Below, piece by piece: positions 11,450 to 25,300 of a stretch of DNA of 64,000 nt. Numbering within the stretch: the first letter of the stretch is position 1; each line of letters starts with the position of its first letter. Position numbers and translations under genes: made by a program. Below the pieces are notes generated by a model. It had not been told where the DNA came from. It worked only from the letters and a program-made list of their open reading frames with translations, and ran no database searches. Source of the DNA: Spizellomyces sp. 'palustris' (taxonomy: Eukaryota; Chytridiomycota; Chytridiomycetes; Spizellomycetales; Spizellomycetaceae); NCBI GenBank assembly GCA_006535965.1, contig QEAR01000039.1:121186-185185 (forward strand), given 5' to 3'.

Positions 11450-11521
11450 TAGCACCACCTGGTTTCGATCCAGGGACCTCAGGGTTATGAGCCCTGCGCG
11501 CTTCCTCTGCGCTATGGTGCT
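11450..11521 (-). tRNA. Initiator tRNA-Met (CAT)
   Basis: The 72-nt sequence folds into a full cloverleaf. The acceptor stem is AGCACCA/TGGTGCT plus A73, the D stem GCGC/GCGC, the anticodon arm CAGGG-CTCATAA-CCCTG and the T arm CCTGG-ATCGAAA-CCAGG. Initiator identity follows from the A1:U72 pair, three consecutive G:C pairs under the anticodon loop and A instead of T at position 54 (GATCGAAA in the B box). There is no intron, and CCA is not encoded. A T-run follows downstream. It delivers methionine to start codons with eIF2. Confidence 0.95.
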
Positions 11522-11690
11522 TCGCGTATTATATTAAACCTAAGATATACATAACGAGAAATTGTCCGCCTGCTTCGGACATGGAAGTATGAGTCATCGA
11601 CCTCCATTCCCAGATCCGCGTACCGACGTCGTCGTCGTCGTCTTGTTTCCACCTTCTATATTAGTATCCTGCGGTGAACAACTATTCACT

Positions 11691-14600
11691 ATGGACCTAG
11701 ATGCGGATGATATTGACCTTTGGGAAGCGAAGCATGGTGATGAATTGGAGGCATTCGCGGAAATGGAGTCCACCACGGCGGGTTTTCAGGACGCTCAAGG
11801 TATGACAGATAGGGTTTGCTGGAACTTGTGTACAAGCTTTGGTTATATACCAGCCAAGAGCATGACATGGTGTTACTTGATGGGTTGTCAGATCTTCTCC
11901 CTGCTTCATTTGGAACTCATGAACGCTCCTTTTTATGCAGACATTTTTCAAAGCAGACCGTACCGACCCACGAACTGCCAGCACAGTATGTTTAACGCTG
12001 ACGCTAGAAACCGAACACAAGACCAACAAGGTAGAGCACGTCTCCTGCTACTGGGCTGAGCTTTTTCATCCAAATTGTTTGTAATATCTAAATCTCGTAT
12101 CGGTAGTCAATTCCAGCTGTCCAAATCCATTTTCGTCCTCTCCACCCCCGTTTTCATCCCCTAGTGTCGGCCGACCCCTGCCCACGTCCAGCAACTACCG
12201 CACTGTGCAGCGAAAGCTAAAAACCGCATCATCTCCCTTGCAATCTCTCCGACCCGGTCCTGTCCCTGACGCGACCGATACACAAGTAACAGGATTCAGT
12301 TTTGGCGAAAGCTTGGAAGAATCGAGCTTTGGGGGCCTGGTGGGGATGCCAGAATCTTCGCCGGCGAAGAGATCTACGGTAGCCGAAAGTGGAATGATGG
12401 ATGAAGGTTTTGGCGATGATGAAAATGGGATCGTGATGCATGAAGATGCAGTGGCGGGCGGACAGAAGAAGCCTATGCAGAGAGAGCGAAATACATCTGG
12501 GGATTTGGGATTTGGATGGGGAGACGAGAGCTCGTCAGATGGGGAGAATGATGATCTGGCTGCGAGCAAGAGTCCTACCCTAAACGCGATCTTTGGCAAC
12601 AAGCAACCGGGAAATGATTCCGATGCGCTGCAATGCACAAACTCTATATCCGCACATGAAGAAAATTTGCGCCGAACATTGATCGGCGATATATTTGGAA
12701 AACGGTCCATGCTTGGGCAGAGTGTGGAAAACAGAAAGAGGCCGTTGGAAGGGGAGGATGAAGGGCTACCCAGCAAACGCTCTGTGATAGATCGTGCATT
12801 CGGTGGGCATGTTTCCGGTGGTAGGGATACGGCGCAAAAAGTCTTGGAAGAAAAGCGGGCGGGCAAGCGTCCGCTGGAAACTAGGGAGGACGATTCCTCT
12901 GATGCGTTCTGGTCTAGGCTGCGGGAAGACCGGAATGATGAATCAAATCGTATCGGGGATACTCGCACCCACCGGCGACCAATGTTTGCGGAGAATGATG
13001 ATGATGATGATGATGGACCACTGCAGTACCCTGATTCGGATTCAGATACGGGACTATCGTCCAATCGTCCTTCGGGGAGTTATCTGCAAGCAAATAAGCA
13101 GAGTAAAGTGCTGCCAATCGTTGAAAAACCGGAAAGAAGCACATTACCCAACATCGTACACCAGCGCCCAATTGCATCCAAAAAGTCCACTCGTTCATCA
13201 CTCACTCTCATCCCTCGAAACTACGCCGTCCTCCCTGCCGATAGTAACCGCTTCCGTGTCGCCACGACATCTACCGGCAAACGTCTCTACTTTCCTCTCA
13301 AACGAAAACAACCCTTACCCAGCACCGCTATTGATACACGTGGCAGCAAACCGCGATTACTGGAATCCTCCATTTACAAAATGATGGAAGAGCTCGAAGT
13401 CGAGCGGACGAGAGCCGCACAAGAGGAATCCGCAAAGGCGTATTTAAGGGAGGAATATATGAAAATGGGAGAATCGCCCCCAGACTTCGATCATGAAGTT
13501 CAGGAAGTTAAAGGGGACAAGGCAGGCATTACGATAACGGGGGAGGGGAAGAAAGGGAAGGCGAAGTTATGGGTGGACAAGTATGCGCCGAGGAGGTATA
13601 TCGATCTTGTTGGCGATGAGGTATGCTAAGACACTGTCGACGTCGAAAGTAAGTGTCTAATCGATTCCTTCTGGTTGTAGAGGATCAACCGAGAGGTTCT
13701 CACTTGGGTGAAAGAGTGGGACTATTGCGTCTTCAAGAAGCATAGTAAGCGCGCCAATGCCAAAGCTACGGAAAACATGGAGCAAATCCAGAGCAAAGAT
13801 CATTTTCACCGACCAGAGAAGAAGGTAATGGCGAATCCGGCTGTCCCGAGCTCTGAACCTCGTCTGACCTCTTGATCAGCTTCTTTTATTGACTGGTCCG
13901 CCAGGACTTGGCAAAACCACGTTAGCGCACATAATCGCACGGCATGCAGGTTACAGAGTTGTAGAGATCAATGCTAGGTAGGTAATGATACCCATTTCAC
14001 GAGAAACAAGGGGTGAACTCGAATTTCCACTGCCAGTGATGACCGCACCGGCGATTCCATCAAACAGCGTCTGGTCGGCGCACTAGAGACACAGTCTGTA
14101 CTGGGATCCCGTAAGCCTTGTCTGGTGCTGATTGATGAGATTGATGGTGCGAGTGCTTCAGGGCAGGGTGACCAAGTAAGGCTTTTGCATTAGAGTCTAT
14201 GTAATTTTGCCAAGCTGATGACCGTCGATTTACAGAATTTCATCAAGCTATTGACAGAGTTTATCCTTGGAGAGACTCCAAGTACCAAAAAGGATGACGC
14301 TACGCAAGGTAGAAACACTATATTTACTTTCATTGAAACTCTTCTGATGGATTACTTTCCTTTAGCGCCTTCGGGTACGAATTCCAAAAAACCAACCAAA
14401 CGCCGTGCTTTAATTCGCCCCATTATCTGCATTTGCAACGATCCGTAAGTCTCTTGTACTCCAAGACAGTTAGCCCGTCCCCAAATAATCATTTTTCCAT
14501 CCCGCAGATATGCCCCTGTCCTACGACCCCTCCGTCATCTTGCTCATATCGTCAACTTTCGTACACCACCAATCAAAACCCTCGCTAAACGACTCCATGA

Positions 14601-16617
14601 GATTTGCCGATGGGAAAATCTTCAAACGGATCTACGCACGCTGACAGCTCTGTGCGAACTAACTGACGGGGACATTCGATCCTGTCTTCATACGCTACAG
14701 TTTCTGAAAAGGCGATGTAAGATTTTAACGGTGGACGCATTGGCAAAGTTGGATATTGGGAATAAGGACATGGGGAAAGGGTTATGGGTTGTGTGGGAGG
14801 AGATGTTTCGGTTTGGAATAAGGAAAGGTGGCAGTGCGAAGGGGAATGTGAGAGGAGGTAAGGCCGCCATCCGCTGCCTTTATTGGACGGGTTAGTCTCT
14901 GTTTTGACAATTTGTGTGCATAGTCAAAGCTGCTGACGAGACGGGCCGGTACATTCATCGGCTCCACTCCATCATCAATTCCAATGGAGAGTACGAAAAG
15001 ATCATGCAAGGTGTGTTTCGTAACATATGCCCCGCCTTTGAAGCAAGACTGATGAGATATCGTTTCAAAGGTTGTTTTGAAAATTACCTCCGCACAAAGA
15101 TATTCGATACTGTCTCTAGCACAGTAACCATTACCGGAGGTTTACCCCAGACCAAAATTGAACAAGCTCTCGATTGGCTAGCATTCTACGACCGAATACA
15201 GTATACTGCGCACGCCAAACATATCATGGAAGTGGGTGGTTACCTGCCGTACGCCATTATCAATTTCCATCGTTTCTTCGCAAGTGCCAAGAGGTTGAGA
15301 CTAGAATACCCTCGGGCAGAGGTTGCGGTGCGTGCATGTCGTCTCTTTGATTTGCGTGGTATGTCTCGCTGATGGTTGATTTGTATATCTAGACGGCGCT
15401 AGCGAAACAGTCCAACCAGAACATATTGATCAACCTTCAGACTGGCATGCCGCCTGTTGCCCGAAGAACCTGGAACCATGTTGCAGTGATCATGGTAGAG
15501 CTTGTTTCGTACCTGTTGAGAATATTATCTCCAGAAATGAGACCTGTGCGTTTTGTGCAATTCATGGTCGTATGAGACGTAGATTTTGAATGGCAGCTGA
15601 TATAGTCCTGTATCACCTGCAGGTGAATATTCAACTTTTAAAACCTTCCGAGCGGCAAGACCTGATCAGACTTGTTGATGTGATGGTCGGTTTGGGAATC
15701 AGATTTCGACAGCAGAAGGGCGAGGATGGGTATTATGGATTTCTTCTGGATCCGTAAGTTCTACGCGTGCACGCCGACTATGTATTTGATAGCTAACTAA
15801 AGCGCCGGTGCTTCTTTTGATATGCAAAGTCCCATTGATGTCCTCCTTAAGTCCCTGACCGCTGAGTTAGGACGGTCGGTCCTGGCGGCCGTGTTCTCCG
15901 CTAAGCGCGTTCTTGGGGCTCCATATGCTGTCAAGCAGATGGTTGCACTGGAGGTGTGTTTCACCTGTCGCCGAAGGATATGGTAATTGCGGATTTTTAC
16001 TTCCTCTTTCGATAAGGTCGATCGTGAAATAATGCGACGTGCGGAAGCTGCGGCTTTAGAGCGGGCCACAGCCAAGCGCGGTGCGCGGGGTGACGATGAC
16101 GGAGCCACAAAAGAAAAACCAACCAAGAGGTACGATATCGTGTCCATTTTTCTTCCGGGGAGTTTCTGTGCTTACGAAAACTAACGACATTATATGTACT
16201 TTTTATTCCATTCAGTAAACCGCCGAAACCGAAAACTTTCCAAGAATATGCGATACAGCCACTCGAGGATCGAAAGGTGAGCATTTCTATTTAGAGATGA
16301 AATCTCAACGGCAGTGGATGATTCTGATTCATAACACCAACTTCGTTCTGAAAGCCGGCCCGAGACTTTTTCGGTCGATTGATTATCATCGACGAGGCCA
16401 CGAGTGACGGTGAGAACGCCATTCAAGGTCAAAAAGGGGATGTTGGATTAGGTAACATCTGTGGTGGTAGTATAAATGTTTATACAGACAAACTGCTTAT
16501 ATCTCTTGAAATCTAGCATCCAAAAAGGCGCAAGTGAAGGCAAAAGTTCGGTTCTCTTACAACGAAGGGTTTTCCAATGCCGTCCGGAAACCCGTGTACA
16601 TAAAAGACCTTTTGTAA
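11691..16617 (+). CDS. CTF18: CTF18 alternative clamp-loader large subunit
   Basis: Large AAA+ subunit of the Ctf18-RFC complex, which loads PCNA for leading-strand replication and sister-chromatid cohesion. I rebuilt 17 exons (first 11691-11799, largest 12107-13620, last 16517-16617) totalling 1,259 residues, longer than the roughly 975 of the human protein. The start [20 protein letters not shown] resembles the human acidic N-terminus. A disordered, acidic segment of some 400 residues follows. Then come [17 protein letters not shown], Walker [11 protein letters not shown], Walker [10 protein letters not shown], sensor [16 protein letters not shown] and the Ctf18-specific C-domain. The end, [20 protein letters not shown], is the conserved tail that binds Dcc1-Ctf8 and links to polymerase epsilon. 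All motifs are intact. Confidence 0.92.
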
Positions 16618-16758
16618 TGCGGATAGAATATAGAGTTGACCGTGCACGTTTGCATGATGACACCTAAAACACACTCGCTGTAGTCATTTATTGAGAAATT
16701 GGCATAATCGGGATGTTTCTATTGTTCTATTTCGTCCTTGCGAGAAGACAATACGCTT

Positions 16759-17585
16759 CTAGGAAGTCTTTTGCTTTGCATTCGTCCAACTCAAATACGA
16801 ATTCCATCCCAAGGCAACGGTATTTACAACTAGAGATTGATAGTTGACTGGGGTAAGATAAAAATTCACTAGTTGAACAGGTGGCCAGACAGTGAAATTT
16901 GCTTTCAAAGTTGGTATGTACGTCTATTGGTTCGAGTCAACCAAAAGCTGCTGCAACATGACGCTATGAGCGATCGTACCTGTTGAAGTTTATCTTTGAT
17001 CTGCTTCCATGATTTGCCTTCCATGAATCCAATGGCTGTGAAAAAGCAGAATAGATTGGTAGGTGCAAAAAGACATTGGTCAAGGGACATGCGGGCGACG
17101 GTTGCTGTTTTTGATGATTGCACCGAAAATGTTGGATGAATTAGGGATGACGGTTGAAGTGCGCAGAAAAACTTCTCACCTGCAAGTGGATTCTTGATTG
17201 TGACCGCAGTACTCAAATAGCGGTACCAGACCGCTATCGCAGGACCCTATGGCATTGGTTTCATATGAGACTTCCGAATCTCCTGCGTTGACGTATTGGT
17301 GACATCGTCTTATGGTTTCCACCCACCAACGCCAAAGTTCCATAAGCCGTCAGCCGCCCCGTACGCTTCCAATCATGATTGGTCAGTGACTTTCCTTCGA
17401 CGCCGTGTTGCGCTATAATGTCCCCTGCAGTAAAGAGACATCCTTCGCGAAGACAGAACGACATTTGGCCCAAAGAACGAGATGACAGAAGGGCGGTGAA
17501 AATAGCACATACCTGCCGTAACTGCCTGAGTCGCAATCGGCCGCCGCGTAAGCGTAGCATGATACCAGCGCAGAATGCTTGCCAT
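16759..17585 (-). CDS. MPV17/PMP22 family membrane protein
   Basis: Five exons (17513-17585, 17327-17424, 17180-17246, 16980-17104, 16759-16923) encode 175 residues, the usual size. The family layout is visible: W..Y...L...P at the start ([20 protein letters not shown]), [43 protein letters not shown], and the signature [17 protein letters not shown] with [10 protein letters not shown] near the end. Four hydrophobic segments are expected. Members act in the mitochondrial inner membrane (Mpv17/Sym1) or peroxisome (Pmp22); I cannot tell which. It starts 155 bp from the end of the SETD7-like gene on the same strand. Confidence 0.88.
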
Positions 17586-17739
17586 CGTAGAGGAGGAGGC
17601 CCATCTTTGATCGCGGGTTTATGTCATGGATAGCTGTGCCTGTGGCTTGTACCAGATGAGTAAGCTTACAGTCCGAACAGCCCGACTTTTTTCTCCTGCT
17701 GACAGCCAGCGGGATGTGGTTGTTTAGAAACATAAGCAT

Positions 17740-19138
17740 CTATATTTGAGTTTCCTCGCTCTTTAAAGCTTTTAATCCGTCCTTATACCACTCTGGTGCT
17801 TGCAATTCTCCATTTTCCAATATCTCATTATAATCATAGTTCACTAGTATTTCCTCGCCTGCCCGCACGTATGTAATTGTTCGAATACACCGTATGTTTC
17901 CAAACCGTGGATGAATATACCACTCGTATTTACAGTTGGGTTGTGTAAATGAGTGATTGGCTTTATGCCCTAATGTTGCAGCATAATGCGATGTTCGTGA
18001 ATAAATATAAGGTACATCGATGACTCCACCCCAAGACTGATCAGGTTCAAGATCTTCTCCTTGGTCAAAACCGATTTCGTCCTGCTCATCATCCGATTCA
18101 TTATCAGAACCCATTGAGATGGCATTAGCATTTTGATCCCAGCCCCTGGCCTCCACTTCCGCAAGGGTCAATCGCACTCCGCTGTAAAATGCCGCAACCT
18201 CCCCATACATCAAATCACGCTTTGCAAATAGTCCTTCTCCAGCATCTACTATGTGTGACGGCCTAACAGCCACGGCTCGAGATTCGTATGGATCCGGCAG
18301 CAGTGGATCAGAGGAGATGCGATCTTGAGTGGGTGGATCATATCGGTACGGTCCTAATAGACCATGGCTGACTCGTTCTTCATCATTCATTGCCTCCACG
18401 CCGGTCGCATCATCTTCGTCTTTGAAATACCACGATTTTTGCATCCTCCCTTCCTTCCATATTCCGACTAATCCGCTTCCGTCGGGATAAAAATACCTTA
18501 CGGAATCCCCGTTCATGCGACCGGACAAATCCAACGTCCCCTCTAAGCGACCACCATCATCAAAATATTCAATTCCCCTTCCACAACGCACTCCTTCATT
18601 CCACGTGCCTCGAAACGTGATACGATTCCGATCATCATACTCAAAGGACTTTCCGTTCGAAACACCGTCAAGGTACTCGCCAACAACCCGTGTTCCATCA
18701 GGATACGTATACGTTGCCAAGCCGTGAAGTCTGTCATTTACATATGGTCCAGAGAGAGTGGAACCATCTTCATACGTAAACGTGCCGTGTCCATTTCGTG
18801 TTCCATTCCTGAATTCGCCTTTATATGTTGTTCCCGACACGTACTTAACCTTGCAAACTCCATGGGGTCGCCCCTCTTCAGGCCAAACAAGGACGAGAAA
18901 ATTCAGCTCTAGACATGCCGCACGATGAACGTAAGCGTTTATTACTACCAGAGTCCAAACTCCCTTCGACCTTCTCCACCTGTATCTCACAGCTTCGGCG
19001 TGTCTCCGTCGCATTCCCCTCGTCTGGTTCCGCTGATGCACCTGAGACGTTTTCTTTTGACAGTGTTCTCATCCGCTTGTTGGGTCTCTGCTCACCCGCC
19101 CCCTGCGGTGACCTAACCTCTGCAACCTGTTCAGTCAT
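17740..19138 (-). CDS. SETD7-like MORN-repeat SET lysine methyltransferase
   Basis: Two exons (18949-19138 and 17740-18875, intron ending GAAG) give 441 residues. A 60-residue polar N-terminus precedes MORN-like repeats (YKGEFRNGTRNGHGTFTYED, then GPYVNDRLHGLATYTYPDG, then GTWNEGVRCGRGIEYF). A SET domain of the SET7/9 kind follows. It retains FYSGVRLT, GHKANHSF, the PNCKY tyrosine, HPRFGNIRCIRT, the YDY pair at residues 410-412 and the C-terminal APEWYKDGLKAL helix that completes the active site in human SETD7. Human SETD7 monomethylates H3K4 and several proteins. A 25-residue acidic insertion (SDNESDDEQDE) sits before GVIDVPYIY, and one extra Gln follows NHSFT. Catalytic residues appear intact. 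Substrate here is unknown. Confidence 0.9.
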
Positions 19139-19341
19139 GATGCAACCTTGTTGTTTTCAAGATGGAAGGAAAACACATCGCGTAGAACTGAAGTTCGTTC
19201 CATTGTGGCGCAGGGACAGTCAATTGATTCTTTGCAACGCTCATGCGCAAGATAGAGCGAGCAGCCATACCCTACGCAACTGTATTGCTACATAAATGAT
19301 AAATGAAACCAGAATCTACATAGTTACAATGCATGACAACA

Positions 19342-22300
19342 CTAATACACAACCCCTTCGTCATCGCTGTCCTTCTCCACCAATTTACTCAAAACCCTTC
19401 TAGCATAGTCCCCGATATTTCTAGCCGTTGGGGCATCCAGTGTACCAAGATATCGCTGCAGTACATCCGTTTCTTTCCCAATTTCGAATACGTGCAGCAG
19501 TGCCCGCTCGGCTGCAAGCTTGACGGGTATATTCCGGTCACGGACACAGAGCATTAGGGCCGGTACAATTGTTGACAAGTAAGGGGCAACAACCTGCGAA
19601 ATGTGTAAGCGAGACGAGCAAACCTTGCTCTGATTTGCACGCTGACAAACCTGGTGAGATTGTTTCGCGACATTCTTGATCACGACCTCCACTTCGCGTC
19701 GTGCGTCATTTGATGCCTGCCCCGCTGGGAGAACGCCTACCAACGCTGGAAGCAACTTGTCTGCACTACCTTCCGCCACATATTCCTGAATTGAAAGCAT
19801 TCTTCCGGCTGCTTTGACTGCCTCCTCCATCACTTGCGGCTATATCAAAATAGTAACTGTTTTAGAACTCGTGATCACAACCCGTTAGCATATATTGCAA
19901 ACCTCACCTTGTCATTCGAAAGCCCAATTAGAACAAGCTGGACAGCTTCGTCAGTTAGTTCAAGCTGGTGTATCAGTTCCGGAGCATCTGTCATCACCCA
20001 CGACAACGACTGTAATGCTCCTGCTAACCGGTACCATGGTGCATCCGATCCCGTTCCTAATATTTGAGAGCTAAATTCCGAAAGGTTGAGGTAAATCTTA
20101 TTCACTAAGCCAATGGCAGATGCAGACTTTATACTTACGTTACGAGTGCTCTCGACTCTTCCTTTGGAACATATCTACAGTAGGCACCAAAGACCTTAGC
20201 AGCACCCTCACGGATCCCATCTATAAAATGTTAGCAATGGTTGATCTTTCAAAGCGAACACCATCCCGAAAAACACTAAATTCTTACCGTCATGCTCCCC
20301 ACTCATACTAATCCCCTCAGCAATAAGCCCTTCGATCGTTTTGCTGCTAGCGGCGTTCAGGTCCCGTCCGGGCCCTCCAACCCCTTTGACGACGCCGTAC
20401 AACGCCTCCCACATGGCTACTCGTACCCCACGGTCCTCGGCACCCCGAACACCTTGCGCAAGCTCGGCTACCAGTGGGTCCAATCTGGTCTGAAGCGCGA
20501 TCAATGATGTTAGGCATCGAGCCGCGCGGTCCCGAACCATCCCGCTGCTCGGTTCCGATAAGCATTTGACAAAGGTTCTTTGAAGCTGCGGTAGGAAGGG
20601 TTTGAGCATTGCGGAAACTTTGTCAAGCAATTGCCTAAGAAGAAATACAATTAGCACAGATTGCATGAATGCCCTTACTATGTCTGCTTCATGAGAAATG
20701 CTTCCGGACTTACCCTAATGTCATCAAGATTGCAGATTTCACGCCAGGAGGGAACCGATCGCCAATAACACGAATGAGAGGTCCCGTTATCTGGGTCACG
20801 AAGGGCTTCAGCGCATCGGCAGAAGTGCGTCGGACAAGGTCACCCAACCCAAGTGCCGATTGCTCGCGATTGTCGGGACTTCCATACATGAGTCCTTGCA
20901 AAAAGATGGGCAGCACAGGTGATATTCCCTGCAGAGTAGAAATGTTACGAATGGGCAATTATGGATACGTTGAAGACCACAAATAGATTACCTTGGGCAG
21001 CGAGAAGCCTTCCAAAACCTCTCCTTCATCCAGCCCATCCTCCGCATCTCTCACTGCCCTTCTAACAACCTGCACAAATCTGTCCATTTCCTCCTTTTTG
21101 AGTCTCTTGATAACGGAGTCCAACGCCGCCCAAGCACTCTTGACCAGATCCTCTTCGCCCTTCTTTCCGCCTCTCAACATGGCTACCAGAAGCTCGATCC
21201 AATCACCAATGTACTCGGCATCCAGGACCTCACGATTTCCGTCGCAGAAGAGTTTCAGACATTCACAGCCAACTCGCTTTCTTCCGGGGCTGCCCTCGTT
21301 GATAACATTCGTGAGCAGCATCATCAGCTGATGGACGCCCTCTTCATCTACGTTTACTAAGAGAACATTCATTGTTTCCCTAACATCCTCGACAGCATCC
21401 TCGCTTCCTTCGACGGCATCCATCAAAGCAGGAAGAATGGTACCTAATCGCTTGTTTAATGCCGGTCCCGCAACGGTGATCAGACTTGCCAGCGCATGTG
21501 CATTGAAGCTACTGATCGGTCGCGCGATCAAAGTAGGGATCAAAACAGGGAACACAACATTACTTCGCACAGCCATGATTTCCTTAAGGGCTTCCAAAGC
21601 ATAAGTGCTGGAGCGATCAGTTTCAGGGCCGGCTTTGAGCATGTTGAGAAGACTTGGAAGAACCTCATCAATGGCTTGTTTGCCCATGTGCTGGTGGAGC
21701 ATGTCAAACGCCTAAAAATGAAAGGTCAGTAAGCTTGCCATATATATATCGAAACCGTCGGGCCTTACCTGGGCTGCAGCCGCCCTAACCTCCGGCTCTT
21801 CGTCTACCAACGCCTTCCTAACCAGTCCCACACAATCGCCTACAAATTCCACTACCTGGGTCTTCCCAGCAGACGCCATGATCTCTGTCATGGCAACGCA
21901 AACACCTTGACGAATTTCTTCACGGTCTGAATCCAAACCTTTCTCCAAAATTGGGAGCAACTCACTCAGAATGCTTTCACCCAACTTGCGAACAAGGTCT
22001 CCCAGGCACCGGGCAGCAGATCCACGTTTGTCTACATTCTCACTCGCAAGACTCGCTACAAGAATGTCCATCATGATTGGTAGGATCTCCTTGAGCGTAC
22101 GGGGCGTGTTAGACACGATGCTCTTCCAGACGTGCAAAGATGCTTGTCGGACGATGGCACTTGTATCCGCACGTGCAACGTACAAACTGGCAAGGACCTT
22201 GTCGAATCGTTCCTTGCCCAAAGCGTGGACAAGAGCTTGTCGTCCGTGTTCCGTACCAAGACCTTCATCTTCCGGTGTCTCCAGCTCAACCTTGCCAGAT

Positions 22301-25300
22301 ACACCCGCAATACGATACAAGAGGTCACCCATAAGCTGAACGGAACTTTGCCTAATCCGCCAATTCTCGTCAAACAAGCCTCGCTCAAGCTCAGGCAGAA
22401 GAAGATCGACGGCCTTTGTAGCATAGTTCCGAACAATCATCTGACCAGTTTTCATCGAGGCGTCTCGTACAGGTTCGCTTTCATCAGCCAACCCTCGCAA
22501 TACCGATGGAATAATAGTACCCAGATATGGCTGGAACTTCTCGCCATGGGTCGCAGGTAGGTAGACCAGCAGTGTCATGAATCCTTCCCTAATGTACGCC
22601 TTTGGACTGTCCGAGTTGGCAACAACCTCTGGTAGAAGACCTTCCAGCCTCTCCAGACCAAGCCCAGATATGACTTCACTAAGCCCTTGTGCAGCACCGC
22701 TACGGTCTACCCCACTGGTATCGCTCTTCAAGGTGTCAAGAAGTTCGCCCACCAACCCAGGGAAATTGTCCTCCCCGAGCTTTGCGACCATGTTTCCGAA
22801 TGCCTTTGCCGCCGTGGCGCGCGCCTCTGGTACAGGATCGACCAATACCTCCTTCAATCCTGGCATCAGTGTCGGCAAATAGGGAACCAAATCTTTGGGA
22901 TCTGTCAAACTCGCCATGTTACCCATGATCTGCGCTGCCTTCTTCTTGATATCCGTGCCGCGCTCTTTCAGACCCCGATGCAAAATAGGCACCAATAACG
23001 CTAGAGAAGGTGCATCTATATAATGCACAAACGCCGTATCTAGCAGGGCTGATAAGGCTGCACTGGTCTTGCCGTTTGGATCAACAAGAGCCGCCAGCAG
23101 CACAGGAACAAGGGCTTGAATTTCAGGATTTTTGATCACATTTCCGAATTGGTTCAAAGCTTGCTTTGCAGATTCTTGAACCTTGGCATGTGAATCCGCC
23201 AGTACATCGCAAAGCCTGGGGACCACAGTTGGCAGACTTACGCTGAGCTGCTTTGGTGCCAAGAAGGCCATGCTGGCAAGCACATCAATACTTCCAGTCT
23301 TTGTCCGCCAATTCTTATCCTCCAGTCCATTCAAAAGACTGGGCAAAACCAGTTTGACACAATGTGCTGAAAGTTTTGACATGATGACACGACATGCGTC
23401 CTCAGTCGCCTCCCGTACCTCGCGGCTATTATCACCGAAACAAACAAGCAACAACGGCAAGATTTGAATGACATACGGCTCGAACAATCGCCCGAGGGTT
23501 TGCGAAAGCGTCTCAAAGGCGAAAAGCGCCCCCTCTCTCTTCTCGACCCGTTTCTTGTCTTCCACAGCCTCTTTCAAGCTTGACATTATTTGGTAATCTT
23601 TCAAGGATGATATTCCACATCCTTTGACAACCCCCGCCAGACCATACGCGGCACCTCGTCGTTCACCGTACTTTTGCGACGTATAAAGTTGATGTAATAA
23701 CTGCTCGACCAACTTTTGGGCACCCTGCTTGTTGACTTTGACTAGAGCAGGTAAACATTCCGACACCGCAACCTGCACGGTCTCTGATGGCGTTTTGAGA
23801 GTGTCCATCAACTTGGCAATAACCTCGGGAATCAGCGGGTCTGTCGGTTCCAAATGCTGTGCTAACGTGCCCAAAAGAATGACACACGATTCTCGGATCC
23901 GATCGTGCGTTTCGGATGCCATGGCGGGCTTCGAAAGATAACTGTCGATGACCTCCAATAACTCCCGTACATGGGTTTTACCGCCAGCATTCGCCGCCGC
24001 TAAACCCGCGTCCAGCATCAGCCGCTGCACTCTTTCGTTTCGGTCCCCCAGACCCTCGCCTTCTATCAGGAAATGGAAGAGCTTTTGAATGGGCTCCAGG
24101 TCCGTGATCACAGGAACGCATGATTGCAACGCATAAGCGACCCCAGCTCGAGCCTCCCATTCATCAGGTTTGTTCAAAGACTCTGGTATTACCATCCCGT
24201 AATCGTCATATTCAGGTTCGGGAATTGCAACCTATGACAAATCCAAGATACTCTGTTAGCATCTCACCACCCTCTTGCGTGTCAATACGAGCACGTGTTT
24301 ACTTTTTCCGTATAAGTGCGATAAAGATCCTCCATCGTTGCTGTGACTGCATCTGGGTATTCTTTCAAGGCGCCCGATAGCGCCCGACCGGCACTTGTGC
24401 GTACTGCCTCAACCTTGTACACTATTGCAGGACATTAAAAGACATGTTCGATTTATAATACGAACACAACATGGGACTCACCAGCCAGCTCGACCAGCCT
24501 CGCAACACCCTCAAACTCAATGGTTGAATCACCATTCCATTCATCCCACAGCGCATCCGCATGCTTCCTGATTTCCTCAATTTCATCAAACTTGGCCACC
24601 CACACTCTGACATCAAACAGATCCGAAATGCCGCTAGGAACTGGAAGATGCGATAGGGCCATAAGACAACTCTCGCGTACAGCTTCCTCCGAGCTCAATA
24701 GACCATCAAGAAGTTCCCGAACAACAGCCTCCACATCAGTTTGAGCCGAGTCGCCGTTCGTTGTTTCACCATTCTCATCGGCGTCCTCATCATGGTCACC
24801 AGCGCCGACCGCAAAAGCCAAAATCAAAAGGCCTTCCCGCCCTGCACCGCGCAACCGGGGGTATCGTCCCAGCATTTCTAACAAGCACCGTAGCATCTCA
24901 CGACGTGGAACAACGGATATGGACGCGAGACCACAATGGGCTAGAAGGACATCCGAGGCGGTCATGACCAAGTCAGTGACTGCTCGCTCGTTCAAAGTTC
25001 CGATTCGGCCTTGGCGGAGGACGATCGCCCGGAGGAGTGGGAATAGGTAGGCAAATGTTGGTGGCTCGAAAAGATCTGAAACAGAGTAAAGCTCCTTCAA
25101 GCTGCCCAGCACATTGGCTGAAAAGTCTGCGCGAATTCAAAGGTCAACTACTTGGTCTTACAACATGACACGCATCAGGCAAGCGTACCTGCAACATTCC
25201 GCTTGCAGAATCTCTGCTCTACCCCTTCCTCCCCTTCAATGACTCCTATGGCTCTCAAGATTGCCATGGCGAGAGTTGGTGGCTCCACCAATCCATCCAA

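Noticed and set aside
12195-13064. 289-codon minus-strand frame
   Set aside because: Antisense to the largest CTF18 exon; Ser/Pro-rich low-complexity composition mirrors the acidic coding strand.
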